Numbered from the stretch's first letter, positions 1 through 5,782 are shown. The stretch is DNA of 6,911 bases from Candidatus Nitrosocosmicus sp. (GCA_030452275.1 JAKDMR010000110.1:1-6911); one strand, 5' to 3'. The notes: a model not told the origin generated them from the letters alone. Numbers and translations are program-made.

Positions 1-306
1 TAATATATTCAAAAAATAATAATCTTTTCTTTTTATCAGTAATTTTGATTTTTATGTTAATAAATAAACTATTCTCAGCCATACATGGGAACAGAAGACA
101 CAATCATAATTCTGTGGGCTTCGAATCCATGAGGTATATGGGAACTGTAGTTTTATTTATAATTTATTTACCGTCAAGGTCAAATTAAAAGACTTGCCAT
201 CATTAGTTCTCTTAAATAATTTGAGCTATTAGAAAAAACAACAAAAAAATCTGACTTTGTATCTGAATTCATAGACAAAAATAATATTCGTTGTAGTATC
301 ATCTAG
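1..306. other. Non-coding left flank
   Basis: I find no convincing gene here on either strand. The stretch is AT-rich and contains the 3' trailer of the minus-strand helicase. An imperfect 11-bp direct repeat, TA(C/T)ATGGGAAC, lies at 82-92 and 135-145. A TTCGAAT motif near 120 resembles a tRNA T-loop, but its flanks cannot form a T-stem, so it is not called as a tRNA. Confidence 0.6.
232..250 (-). terminator. T-tract terminator of the helicase gene
   Basis: Read on the minus strand, this stretch gives two runs of T (seven, then six) separated by a short GTTG segment, starting about 57 nt after the helicase stop codon. Archaeal transcription commonly ends at oligo-T tracts without a strong hairpin, which fits. 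The assignment rests on base composition and position only. Confidence 0.5.
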
Positions 307-2205
307 TCAGTATATTGACAAAAGTTTGGCAGCAATGATATGTTTACAAATACTCTTTCTATAACTAAAATCTGCACAGGTACATGTATTATTTTCTATG
401 TTTACTGTATAGTATTTAGACTTGTCAGTTTTGCTTTTGACTGTAAAGATCTTTTCAAGTTTAGTTATGCTGTATGAGTTATCGTTTGAAATACTATTGG
501 TACCAGTTGTATTAATATCCGTATCTGTACCAGTATCAAAATTATTGCCGTCTTCTTCCGTTTTAATAGCCTCTTCAACTACCAATGAATCATCAAGACT
601 GGATTCTACAATTCTAATTGCACGTTGAATTTTAGTTCCTTTTGTCTTTGTTTTATTGTTTTTTCTAAGATCACCCAATTTATTAGTATCATTATATTGT
701 TGTGAATCAGAACTAAAAGGAACAGATGATCCTTTAGCCAAGTGTTGATATGACATAGATCGATTTGGTTTTAAACTCGTATTTGGATTCATTGCCTGAT
801 TTATAACACCAAGTACCTTGTTGTCAGTGGTATCATCAACATAAATAATATATATCAACCCGATGGTTTTTCCTTCGATAAGTCGTAATACCCTACCAAT
901 TCTTTGAACTATTTGATTTATATCGGATGTGGTTGCAAGGATTATTTCTATTCTTACTTGGGGAACATCAACTCCTAATTCCAGTGTATGAATTGATAAC
1001 AGCACGTTAAAATCATTACCCCATCTCTCAAGAATATTTGATCTGGCTTTTGATTTTACCTTTGCGTCTATGATTTTAGAATCTATGCTATGCTGACTTA
1101 ATAGATCTCTTAATCTCTCAATTGATTCGAGTGTTTCACTAAAAACCATGATTTTTTCATTTGGAAATCTGTTCTTTATGATATCTAGTGCTGCAAATAA
1201 TTTGTTTTCATTATAACTGAGCAATAGTTTTCTCTTTCTTACGTTACTAAACCATGCTTTGGCCATCCCACTTACAAAACCTCCCTTTTTTAATAATAAA
1301 GTCATGGACTTTGCATCATATCTTTTGAATTTGTTTGATATGTTTTTTATCTTTGTACAGTAAGTATCATATTCTATTACTTCTTTATCAGTCAATGAAA
1401 CACTAATTGGAATTATTACTGGTTTGGCCAGCCTATTATCTATAACTGCTTCTCTAAGCGGATATTTCCTCAGTGGAGGTAGAACTGTCAAAATAGAGTT
1501 GTTTCTAAAATCATTTTCATCCAAGGTAGCTGTGAGTCCCAATATGGCTTTTTTGGGATCTTCAACAAGAAAGTCAAAGATCTTCTTAAAAGATGACGAA
1601 GTATCCTTAATTAAATGAACTTCATCTATAATCACCATGTTTGATCGCTTTATCAAAATAGGATTCCTAATAACACTATGAAATGTACCTACAATAATCT
1701 CACAAACTTCCTTTCTTTCTCCAAAATAACCACCTATCTTTTCTTTTGGTATGTTGTATTTTATCAGTCTATTGATTGTCTGATTTATTAGTGATACTCT
1801 AGGAACTAGAAACAAGATATTAAAAAAGGAAATGCTGTAATTGCTATCAGAGTCTGAGTCACCATAACTAGGATGTAAAGGACGAGAAGGTATATCATGG
1901 TTCGTGTAAGCGTCGTTGTTTTTTTCACTCAGGTGAAAGGAACTAGAAATGTCATTTTGGTTTGTCAAATGATGAATACCTTCTGGTGAGTTTGATGATA
2001 TTTCACTAATCAGCGATTCGTTATTTTTCTTGTACGTTTCTACCAATCTTCTTGCACATTCAAAAGAGATCTCTGTTTTGCCAGTACCAGTGCTATATAG
2101 AATTGTACCTCTACAGCCGTTATCCATCCATGCGGTAGCTGCATCAATTTGATCATCCTTTAGATGGAAAGGAAACTTTAGTAATGAAATGATTGGATCG
2201 GTCAT
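307..2205 (-). CDS. SF2 DEAD/DEAH-type helicase with C-terminal SWIM zinc finger
   Basis: Predicted ATP-dependent nucleic-acid helicase or translocase of superfamily 2, 632 residues, ATG start. Visible motifs in order: Q-like region LKDDQ (15-19); Walker A STGTGKTE (38-45); motif Ia LVPRVSLINQT (133-143); Walker B DEVH (194-197); motif III GLTATL (223-228); motif IV near 352-364; motif V LELGVDVP (408-415); motif VI QRIGRVLR (434-441). DEVH, GLTATL and QRIGRVLR resemble the XPB/Rad25 and restriction-subunit branch. The C-terminus carries C608-x-C610-x9-C620-x-H622, a SWIM zinc-finger pattern expected to bind nucleic acid or protein. Residues about 60-126, between motifs I and Ia, are an S/N/D-rich insert, and 470-580 is a similar flexible linker. 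The gene stands alone, divergent from the 2875 gene, with no visible nuclease or methylase partner. Substrate (DNA or RNA) and pathway cannot be told from the sequence. Confidence 0.93.
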   Translation of the reverse strand: MTDPIISLLKFPFHLKDDQIDAATAWMDNGCRGTILYSTGTGKTEISFECARRLVETYKKNNESLISEISSNSPEGIHHLTNQNDISSSFHLSEKNNDAYTNHDIPSRPLHPSYGDSDSDSNYSISFFNILFLVPRVSLINQTINRLIKYNIPKEKIGGYFGERKEVCEIIVGTFHSVIRNPILIKRSNMVIIDEVHLIKDTSSSFKKIFDFLVEDPKKAILGLTATLDENDFRNNSILTVLPPLRKYPLREAVIDNRLAKPVIIPISVSLTDKEVIEYDTYCTKIKNISNKFKRYDAKSMTLLLKKGGFVSGMAKAWFSNVRKRKLLLSYNENKLFAALDIIKNRFPNEKIMVFSETLESIERLRDLLSQHSIDSKIIDAKVKSKARSNILERWGNDFNVLLSIHTLELGVDVPQVRIEIILATTSDINQIVQRIGRVLRLIEGKTIGLIYIIYVDDTTDNKVLGVINQAMNPNTSLKPNRSMSYQHLAKGSSVPFSSDSQQYNDTNKLGDLRKNNKTKTKGTKIQRAIRIVESSLDDSLVVEEAIKTEEDGNNFDTGTDTDINTTGTNSISNDNSYSITKLEKIFTVKSKTDKSKYYTVNIENNTCTCADFSYRKSICKHIIAAKLLSIY

Positions 2206-2220
2206 ATTTGTCTAATCCAT

Positions 2221-2230
2221 CATCATAAAG
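2221..2230 (-). promoter_or_regulatory. Weak TATA-like box of the helicase gene
   Basis: On the minus strand, CTTTATGATG lies about 20 nt upstream of the helicase ATG (2205). No Shine-Dalgarno sequence precedes the ATG, so a leaderless or very short-leader transcript is likely. The match to an archaeal TATA box is imperfect and the spacing slightly short. Confidence 0.27.
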
Positions 2231-2329
2231 CATATTGACTGGTTATTCTTATGACATCTAAATCTTCTAACTCTTGAATTCATCTTCTGCTTATCAGATC
2301 TAAAGACAGAAATGAATAATATGGGTATT

Positions 2330-2379
2330 GGTCATTTTCAATGTACCTGTATTCATGTAAATACATGCTTACCATGACC
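2330..2379. repeat. Nested inverted repeats, operator-like
   Basis: GGTCAT (2330-2335) is the inverse complement of ATGACC (2374-2379). Between them, TGTATTCATGTAAATACATG (2348-2367) holds two overlapping dyads: TGTATT/AATACA with a 6-nt loop and CATGT/ACATG with a 4-nt loop. The block lies about 125-175 bp upstream of the helicase start. Dyads of this kind are typical dimeric-regulator sites, but short ones also arise by chance in AT-rich DNA. Confidence 0.3.
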
Positions 2380-2608
2380 TAATTCTATAGAACTCTTTCC
2401 TACCGCGGCAACTTAAATTTGAGACGATATTAACCCTCCACAAAGTTTATGATATCTGTTACGATTTCTGTAGAAAATATCTTTACTTATTGGTATTTTT
2501 TCTAAAAGTGCAAATTACTACGTAATAGTCAACTGCGTTTATTGTTTTATTTTTTTGTTGATATGCGTATGGATAGTTCTGAAAAATTAGCTTACCTCAT
2601 ATTTTACT

Positions 2609-2638
2609 CCGCTTGAACCTAAAGATATATTCAAGTGG
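2609..2638 (+). other. 9-bp hairpin in the divergent spacer
   Basis: CCGCTTGAA (2609-2617) pairs with TTCAAGTGG (2630-2638) around a 12-nt loop, with one G-U pair in the plus-strand RNA. A plus-sense T7 tract near 2715-2721 could end a transcript carrying it. No clear promoter is seen, and stems of this size are expected a few times by chance in DNA of this composition. Confidence 0.3.
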
Positions 2639-2835
2639 TTTACCTTTACACGCTAATCTGTACAATAAGTTTTTCCAAAAATTAGAAAAGGGTATGCCTA
2701 TAACAACGACTCTACTTTTTTTATGATGTTATTAGACTTATGTGTAATCGGTTCTAACTCTACAATACCTGATCTGATGGGATAGATGATGACTAGCACA
2801 AAACCTGATCCAAAAATATCAAATTATCAACAACA

Positions 2836-2846
2836 TTTTTAGATAT
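2836..2846 (+). promoter_or_regulatory. TATA-like box of the 2875 gene
   Basis: TTTTTAGATAT is centred about 33 nt upstream of the ATG at 2875. This spacing would place the transcription start within a few bases of the start codon, the leaderless or short-leader arrangement common in archaea. No Shine-Dalgarno sequence precedes the ATG, which agrees with that. Confidence 0.35.
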
Positions 2847-2874
2847 CTTTGCGAATATACCCACATATACAAGC

Positions 2875-3612
2875 ATGAACGATTGGGAGCGTCCCAAAAT
2901 AACAGAAAACAACGCTCTGCAACTTCTGATAGACTATGTTCAATGGAAGTATGGAGAGGAAGAGATAATGAACCTGCGAGACGAATGCACGTCCGAATTG
3001 AACTTTTTTGGAGATAATCAATATTTAGTGTATAAACAGATACTATTGTGGCTGACGTTTGAAAGTAAGGATCCGCAGACAGGTAAATTAGCAGTTGAGG
3101 AATTTGTTGAAAAGTTTGTGAAAAATAAAAATAATGGTAAAAGTGATCTGGCAAACAGACTGCTGAATATAACAAAAAACATAACCAAAGATATTTTTCT
3201 CATACTGGGAAACAAAGATGATGTTGTATTTTTGGAAGATTCTCACAAAAAAAAGTTTAATGTCAAGATTCCCAAAGAACAAGCTGCTCTGTTCAATCCT
3301 GGAAGATTTGTAGAAGGAAGAATATATCCATGGGGAGGGTGGGGGAAAGGAGATCTACATCGCTTTGCAAGTATAGCATTGATGAGAAAGAGCCATGAGG
3401 AGGTTATGAGGGAGATGGGTTTGATAACAACACCTGATCAAGTCATGGAATGGTATGAAAAGAATTTTAAGGATAAAGCAGAATCAATAGTAATTAGCGG
3501 TAGGAGTTCTTCCTTGCAAAGTATTTTAAATAAACTTCCACCAGAGTGGATTAATGCAATTTGTGTCAATTTAGGTATAAAGAAGACGGGTAAAAGGGGG
3601 GTGAGAAAGTAA
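2875..3612 (+). CDS. Conserved archaeal protein of unknown function, probable N-terminal part of a split gene
   Basis: A 245-residue soluble protein with ATG start and no signal peptide or membrane segment. Residues 1-82 are mostly helical and rich in W, Y, E and F. About 106-168 looks like a small beta barrel: FLILGNKDDVVFLED, then a basic strand, then NPGRFVEGRIYPWGGWGKGD. About 173-245 is helical again and ends in a basic tail (KKTGKRGVRK). I do not recognise a named family and assign no enzymatic role. The next gene begins 14 nt later in the -1 frame. Its frame is open back to 3594 and reads KGGEKVKRITS into its ATG, so the two look like one roughly 340-residue protein interrupted at a G6 run (3596-3601). 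The mixed helical and barrel layout followed by a winged helix hints at nucleic-acid binding, which is inference only. Confidence 0.8.
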   Translation: MNDWERPKITENNALQLLIDYVQWKYGEEEIMNLRDECTSELNFFGDNQYLVYKQILLWLTFESKDPQTGKLAVEEFVEKFVKNKNNGKSDLANRLLNITKNITKDIFLILGNKDDVVFLEDSHKKKFNVKIPKEQAALFNPGRFVEGRIYPWGGWGKGDLHRFASIALMRKSHEEVMREMGLITTPDQVMEWYEKNFKDKAESIVISGRSSSLQSILNKLPPEWINAICVNLGIKKTGKRGVRK

Positions 3613-3626
3613 AGAGAATAACTTCT

Positions 3627-3917
3627 ATGCTACTTGTGCCATCTCGCTTACAAGACATTATTAGAGCACTTCCAAAGAATTCCTTTGAAGCTCTCGAACT
3701 TGTCAAACAAAATGGTGGGATTATGAGATATAGTAAGATTGTTAAAAGGTTCGGTGGAGATGATTTTGGTTTATGGTGGGAAGAGAATCCTCCAAAAACC
3801 CCTATTGGAATATTAAGAATTCATGGACTTTTGATGGTGGGCAAAATTCCAAAAGGTGAAAGATTGTTCAAGACAGCAATGATCCCAAAGGAAATTATGG
3901 AAAAAATGGGTGGATAA
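3627..3917 (+). CDS. Winged-helix-like small protein, probable C-terminal part of the split gene
   Basis: A 96-residue frame with an ATG at 3627. It reads as a winged-helix module: helix LQDIIRALP, helix SFEALELVKQNGG (19-31), helix RYSKIVKRFGG (34-44), a tryptophan pair in LWWEENPP, a helix starting TPIGILRIHGLL, then a beta wing with KGERLFKTAMIP (76-87). It could act alone as a small DNA-binding protein or be the C-terminal domain of the preceding frame. I favour the second reading: the frame is open upstream to 3594 with protein-like sequence, no well-placed ribosome site serves this ATG (the only GGTGA lies about 22 nt upstream), and a six-G run sits where the frames switch. Whether the break is a mutation, an assembly error or programmed slippage cannot be told here. 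Confidence 0.65.
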   Translation: MLLVPSRLQDIIRALPKNSFEALELVKQNGGIMRYSKIVKRFGGDDFGLWWEENPPKTPIGILRIHGLLMVGKIPKGERLFKTAMIPKEIMEKMGG

Positions 3918-3945
3918 AAGACCCATGATTACAGATCATTGGTGA

Positions 3946-4003
3946 TGTGTTTAGAATAAATAGTAAATTAGTTGTTTGATGACGTATATTTATTCCAACC
4001 ACA
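3946..4003 (-). repeat. Long imperfect inverted repeat
   Basis: GAATAAATA (3954-3962) pairs perfectly with TATTTATTC (3987-3995). Pairing resumes outward at 3951-3952 with 3997-3998, and at TGTG (3946-3949) with CACA (4000-4003). In a minus-strand RNA the A/C mismatch at 3953/3996 becomes a U-G pair, leaving one mismatch in a stem of about 17 positions. In the plus sense there are two mismatches. It may be an RNA structure, a 3'-end processing signal of the upstream gene, or chance. Confidence 0.3.
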
Positions 4004-4084
4004 CTAAATTCTAACCTACCAAGACCAATCATTATATACTAGGTTCATAGTGAATAAGATTAGAACCTGCTTCAAAATTCGATG

Positions 4085-4137
4085 GCATTTATTTTTTTAT
4101 CTAAATTATATTTTCATTTAATTTAATTATTTTATTT
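4085..4137 (+). terminator. T-rich termination region
   Basis: A run of seven T at 4092-4098 is followed by further TTTT and ATTT runs, about 170 nt past the stop codon at 3917. Plus-sense T-tracts serve as archaeal terminators. This would end the 2875-3917 transcript with a long 3' trailer. Confidence 0.35.
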
Positions 4138-4309
4138 GGGACTTGCTTGGAGGCTAACATCCATTATCTGTCTTTTTGTTTTGACTAGGGAGATCCTTTT
4201 ACAACCACTCATAGTGAATTAGTCAATAGTTAAAGCAGTCTCATTAATCCTCTCATTTTGATGTATCTAAACTTTGAACCTAATAACAGCTAGCAGCAGC
4301 ATGCAAAAT

Positions 4310-4327
4310 ACAAGATTATCATCTTGT
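4310..4327. promoter_or_regulatory. Palindromic operator candidate upstream of the 4394 gene
   Basis: ACAAGAT and ATCTTGT form a perfect 7-bp dyad around a TATC spacer, ending 66 bp before the TTG start of the next gene. The position, just upstream of the AT-rich promoter-like segment, suits a regulator site. A single palindrome this short could be chance. Confidence 0.28.
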
Positions 4328-4364
4328 CTGAGCGATAATAAAATAGATAGGACAAACTCTTAAG

Positions 4365-4382
4365 TTAATAAAACTTATAAAA
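4365..4382 (+). promoter_or_regulatory. AT-rich promoter-like segment
   Basis: The segment contains TTAATAAAA (4365-4373) and CTTATAAAA (4374-4382) ahead of the TTG at 4394. The first is spaced about right for a leaderless start at or near the TTG. The second would place the RNA start inside the reading frame. Which one is used cannot be decided from sequence. Confidence 0.3.
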
Positions 4383-4393
4383 AATATCTATTC

Positions 4394-4696
4394 TTGAGGA
4401 CTTTAAAAAAAGAACTGGAAAAAATAGCTGAAGATGCGATTACTGATTGCTATGACGAGTATGAACAGATAGCAGGCTGGTGTGCATATCTTCAGAGTAT
4501 TATTGAACTTCCATGTAAATGCTTGGTAGGTCAAAAGGAGGTCATATTGACCGACTTTGATGTCAACAATAGGGGATCATGTGTTCTTGCAGTGATAAGG
4601 ATCGGTGATAATGAATTCAAGGTTGCTGCAGAGACAGTAACCATATCTGACAAAATGTATTCCAAGTATCTGGAGGCATATAAGGAATGGCTTTGA
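4394..4696 (+). CDS. Small acidic protein, possibly CcbP-like calcium-binding family
   Basis: A 100-residue frame starting with TTG. The frame is open back to 4364, but no ATG or GTG lies in that stretch, so TTG is the best start. The N-terminal helix reads AITDCYDEYEQIAGWCAYLQ, followed by the strand ELPCKCLVG, then EVILTDFD and CVLAVIRIGDNEFKVAAETVTI, which look like a small beta barrel, and a C-terminal helix. The order (helix with D-x-Y-x-x-x-x-Q and aromatic residues, then a LP-x-x-C/F strand and a barrel) resembles my recollection of CcbP-type calcium-binding proteins, first described in cyanobacteria. The likeness is moderate. Four cysteines (C23, C35, C44, C46) cluster early and might bind metal. 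It stands alone, with a T-rich tract immediately after its stop codon. Confidence 0.62.
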   Translation: MRTLKKELEKIAEDAITDCYDEYEQIAGWCAYLQSIIELPCKCLVGQKEVILTDFDVNNRGSCVLAVIRIGDNEFKVAAETVTISDKMYSKYLEAYKEWL

Positions 4697-4708
4697 TTCT
4701 TTTTATTT
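4697..4708 (+). terminator. T-tract terminator of the 4394 gene
   Basis: TTCTTTTTATTT follows the TGA stop at 4694-4696 with no gap, a compact oligo-T end as expected for an archaeal transcript. It also separates this gene from the convergent integrase remnant. Confidence 0.5.
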
Positions 4709-4758
4709 AGACCTTTGGATGAATGATTATGTAAGATGTCTCTTGTTTTATCTAGTTT

Positions 4759-5104
4759 TTAACTTGGCTGAAACATTTGCCAATAAGAGCGAAAATACTT
4801 TAGTCTCCATAGATAGTCATTCCATGTAGTAATCCATTTTTTATCAGGGTCATCTTTGTCTTGTTTTTCTTTTCAAATTCAAGAAATCTAAAATTTGCTC
4901 TCTTTCTTGGATTAGATAAAATGTTATATTATCTCCTATATGCTCTGCATATCTAATCAATACTTTGAGTAACCCGTTTTGATAGTTTTCAGAAGTATCT
5001 ATATTCTGTAGATATTGATAAAATTCTTTAATAATTTGCCTATTTGTCTGATTCGCTACTTTGATATCTATATTTTTGATTGTGGTAGTCAATTTGGCTG
5101 GCAA
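4759..5104 (-). pseudogene. Frameshifted N-terminal remnant of a tyrosine recombinase (integrase)
   Basis: An 84-residue minus-strand frame (TTG at 5104, TGA at 4850-4852) matches the N-terminal SAM-like core-binding domain of archaeal tyrosine recombinases: NRQIIKEFYQYLQNIDTSEN, then LKVLIRYAEHIG and NITFYLIQEREQILDFL. The homology continues past the stop in another frame. From 4860 downward the sequence reads DKDDPDKKWITTWNDYLW and RLKYF, typical family wording for the segment leading to the catalytic domain, until a stop at 4759. A 1-nt net shift near 4858-4862 therefore broke the gene. The catalytic domain (Arg, His-x-x-Arg, Tyr) is absent; the 4394 gene occupies the space. No active recombinase can be made from it. 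The family assignment rests on recalled wording of Nitrososphaera-type integrases. The TTG start is uncertain, and the true start may also be lost. Confidence 0.8.
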
Positions 5105-5127
5105 CTATAACCTCTTTTCTCCTATTG

Positions 5128-5135
5128 TTATATAT
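5128..5135 (-). promoter_or_regulatory. TATA box of the integrase remnant
   Basis: On the minus strand ATATATAA is centred about 27 nt upstream of the TTG at 5104, standard spacing for leaderless archaeal initiation there. A purine-rich GGAGAAAAGAGG, which could serve as a ribosome site, lies between them, so both readings of the start are possible. The promoter may still fire although the gene is dead. Confidence 0.38.
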
Positions 5136-5184
5136 GGTTCAGAAATATTTGAACCCATGTGATTAACGGGCCCCGGTGGGTTTA
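5136..5184. repeat. Two overlapping, mutually exclusive inverted repeats
   Basis: GGTTCAGAAATATTTGAACC (5136-5155) is an 8-bp dyad with an AATA loop and one G-T pair. Its right arm overlaps a second dyad, TGAACCCA (5150-5157) with TGGGTTTA (5177-5184), so only one can form at a time. The loop of the second holds a GC-rich pocket (CGGGCCCCGG, 5167-5176) unusual in this AT-rich window. The block sits directly upstream of the integrase TATA box, where an operator would be expected. Confidence 0.4.
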
Positions 5185-5470
5185 GTAATAGATATACTAC
5201 GAGTCTAAATTCCATCAAAAAGTTGTTAACTTATCTGTTTAATGTTGTTATTATGTAAGTGGCTTTAAATCGAAATAATTAATTTTGGAGATGGGTTCGA
5301 TTGCCCTATGAAAGTCACCAATGACTCAGATGACTCTATTTGGCAACTTTGATTCAATTTATGAAATTGTACTTTTTGGATTTATCTCTTTATTACCATG
5401 TCTCGACAATCGTATGTGTTCCAAATTCCTTATCAGATAGTGGTCCTGTATTAGGCACACAAACGAAGGA

Positions 5471-5489
5471 GGGAAAAAAACTTTAATAG
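5471..5489 (+). promoter_or_regulatory. BRE/TATA-like element upstream of the 5525 hairpin
   Basis: A purine-rich GGGAAAAAAA is followed by CTTTAATAG, resembling an archaeal BRE plus TATA box. With usual spacing transcription would start near 5510, about 15 nt before the hairpin and away from any sizeable reading frame. This supports a non-coding transcript but rests on composition alone. Confidence 0.33.
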
Positions 5490-5524
5490 TAAATGGACCT
5501 GCCATTTGTTCAAAATTCAAATTC

Positions 5525-5590
5525 AATGCAGGGTGGGTCTACATACATGCATTATATCTAATCTCATGCGTTGTAGATTCATTCTGCATT
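5525..5590 (+). ncRNA. Candidate structured RNA hairpin
   Basis: AATGCAGGGTGGGTCTACA (5525-5543) pairs along its whole length with TGTAGATTCATTCTGCATT (5572-5590): 19 consecutive pairs, four of them G-U. After a 3-nt bulge (5544-5546), six more pairs form (5547-5552 with 5566-5571, one of them U-G), closing a 13-nt loop. All five wobbles are G-U in a plus-strand RNA but A/C mismatches in a minus-strand RNA, so the fold favours plus-sense transcription. A TATA-like box lies upstream, and TTTT spans the end of the stem. It could be a small RNA, a terminator, or the relic of a palindromic mobile element. Confidence 0.4.
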
Positions 5591-5782
5591 TTGTCTATGA
5601 TACCATATTTTCTATATTTAGATACTGATTTTATTATCTGATTTTCTCTCCATTTTTAACTTGACTACCACTTACAATGCTAATACAAATGATCTGAGAT
5701 CGCATATTTCCTTGTTTTTTTATTTATTTTAGCCTTACTTAATTATTCAAACAATTTAGTCGTTTTATCAAATTCTAATAAT

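Larger units (their letters stand above)
2206..2874. other. 669-bp divergent intergenic region
   Basis: This spacer separates the divergent helicase and 2875 genes and holds no ORF above about 20 codons that I can defend. It contains a cluster of TGTA/TACA dyads (2330-2379), small palindromes (CCGCGG at 2403-2408, ATTACTACGTAAT at 2514-2526), a 9-bp hairpin (2609-2638) and two plus-sense T7 tracts (about 2551-2557 and 2715-2721). It is longer than two divergent archaeal promoters need, so it may hold an unannotated small RNA or a decayed gene. Confidence 0.5.
3918..4393. other. 476-bp intergenic region
   Basis: No credible gene is seen on either strand. The region contains a small hairpin just past the 3917 stop codon, a longer inverted repeat (3946-4003), a weak AGGTTC/GAACCT dyad (4041-4068), a T-rich stretch (4085-4137) likely to end transcription of the upstream gene, a 7-bp tetraloop palindrome (4310-4327) and an AT-rich promoter-like segment before the next gene. 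Confidence 0.5.

Noticed and set aside
105..135. TTCGAAT motif resembling a tRNA T-loop
   Set aside because: The five bases on each side do not pair, including the invariant 53-61 position, and no anticodon or D arm precedes it.
422..628. Open frames antisense to the helicase (422-628 and 1424-1618, plus strand)
   Set aside because: They lie wholly inside a well-supported gene on the other strand and encode nothing recognisable.
2563..2616. 17-codon ORF starting MRMDSSEK
   Set aside because: Too short to support, has no ribosome site, and runs into the hairpin at 2609-2638.
2819..3282. Minus-strand open frames overlapping the 2875 gene
   Set aside because: They mirror the plus-strand coding sequence, and their translations are F/Y/S/L-rich without motifs.
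2613..4283. 10-mer TTGAACCTAA present at 2613-2622 and 4274-4283
   Set aside because: A single 10-mer repeat with unrelated flanks is within chance for an AT-rich window.
5261..5320. tRNA-like segment: GGCTTT and AAAGTC could pair as an acceptor stem, with GGGTTCGATTGCCC and a terminal CCA
   Set aside because: Total length is only about 60 nt, the T-loop would be 8 nt with a mismatched stem, and there is no anticodon arm. It might be a tRNA-derived att relic, but that is not supportable.
5493..5561. 22-codon ORF starting MDLPFVQ after a GGAGGG
   Set aside because: The GGAGGG is about 19 nt from the ATG, too far for a ribosome site, and the ORF ends within the 5525-5590 hairpin, which explains the region better.
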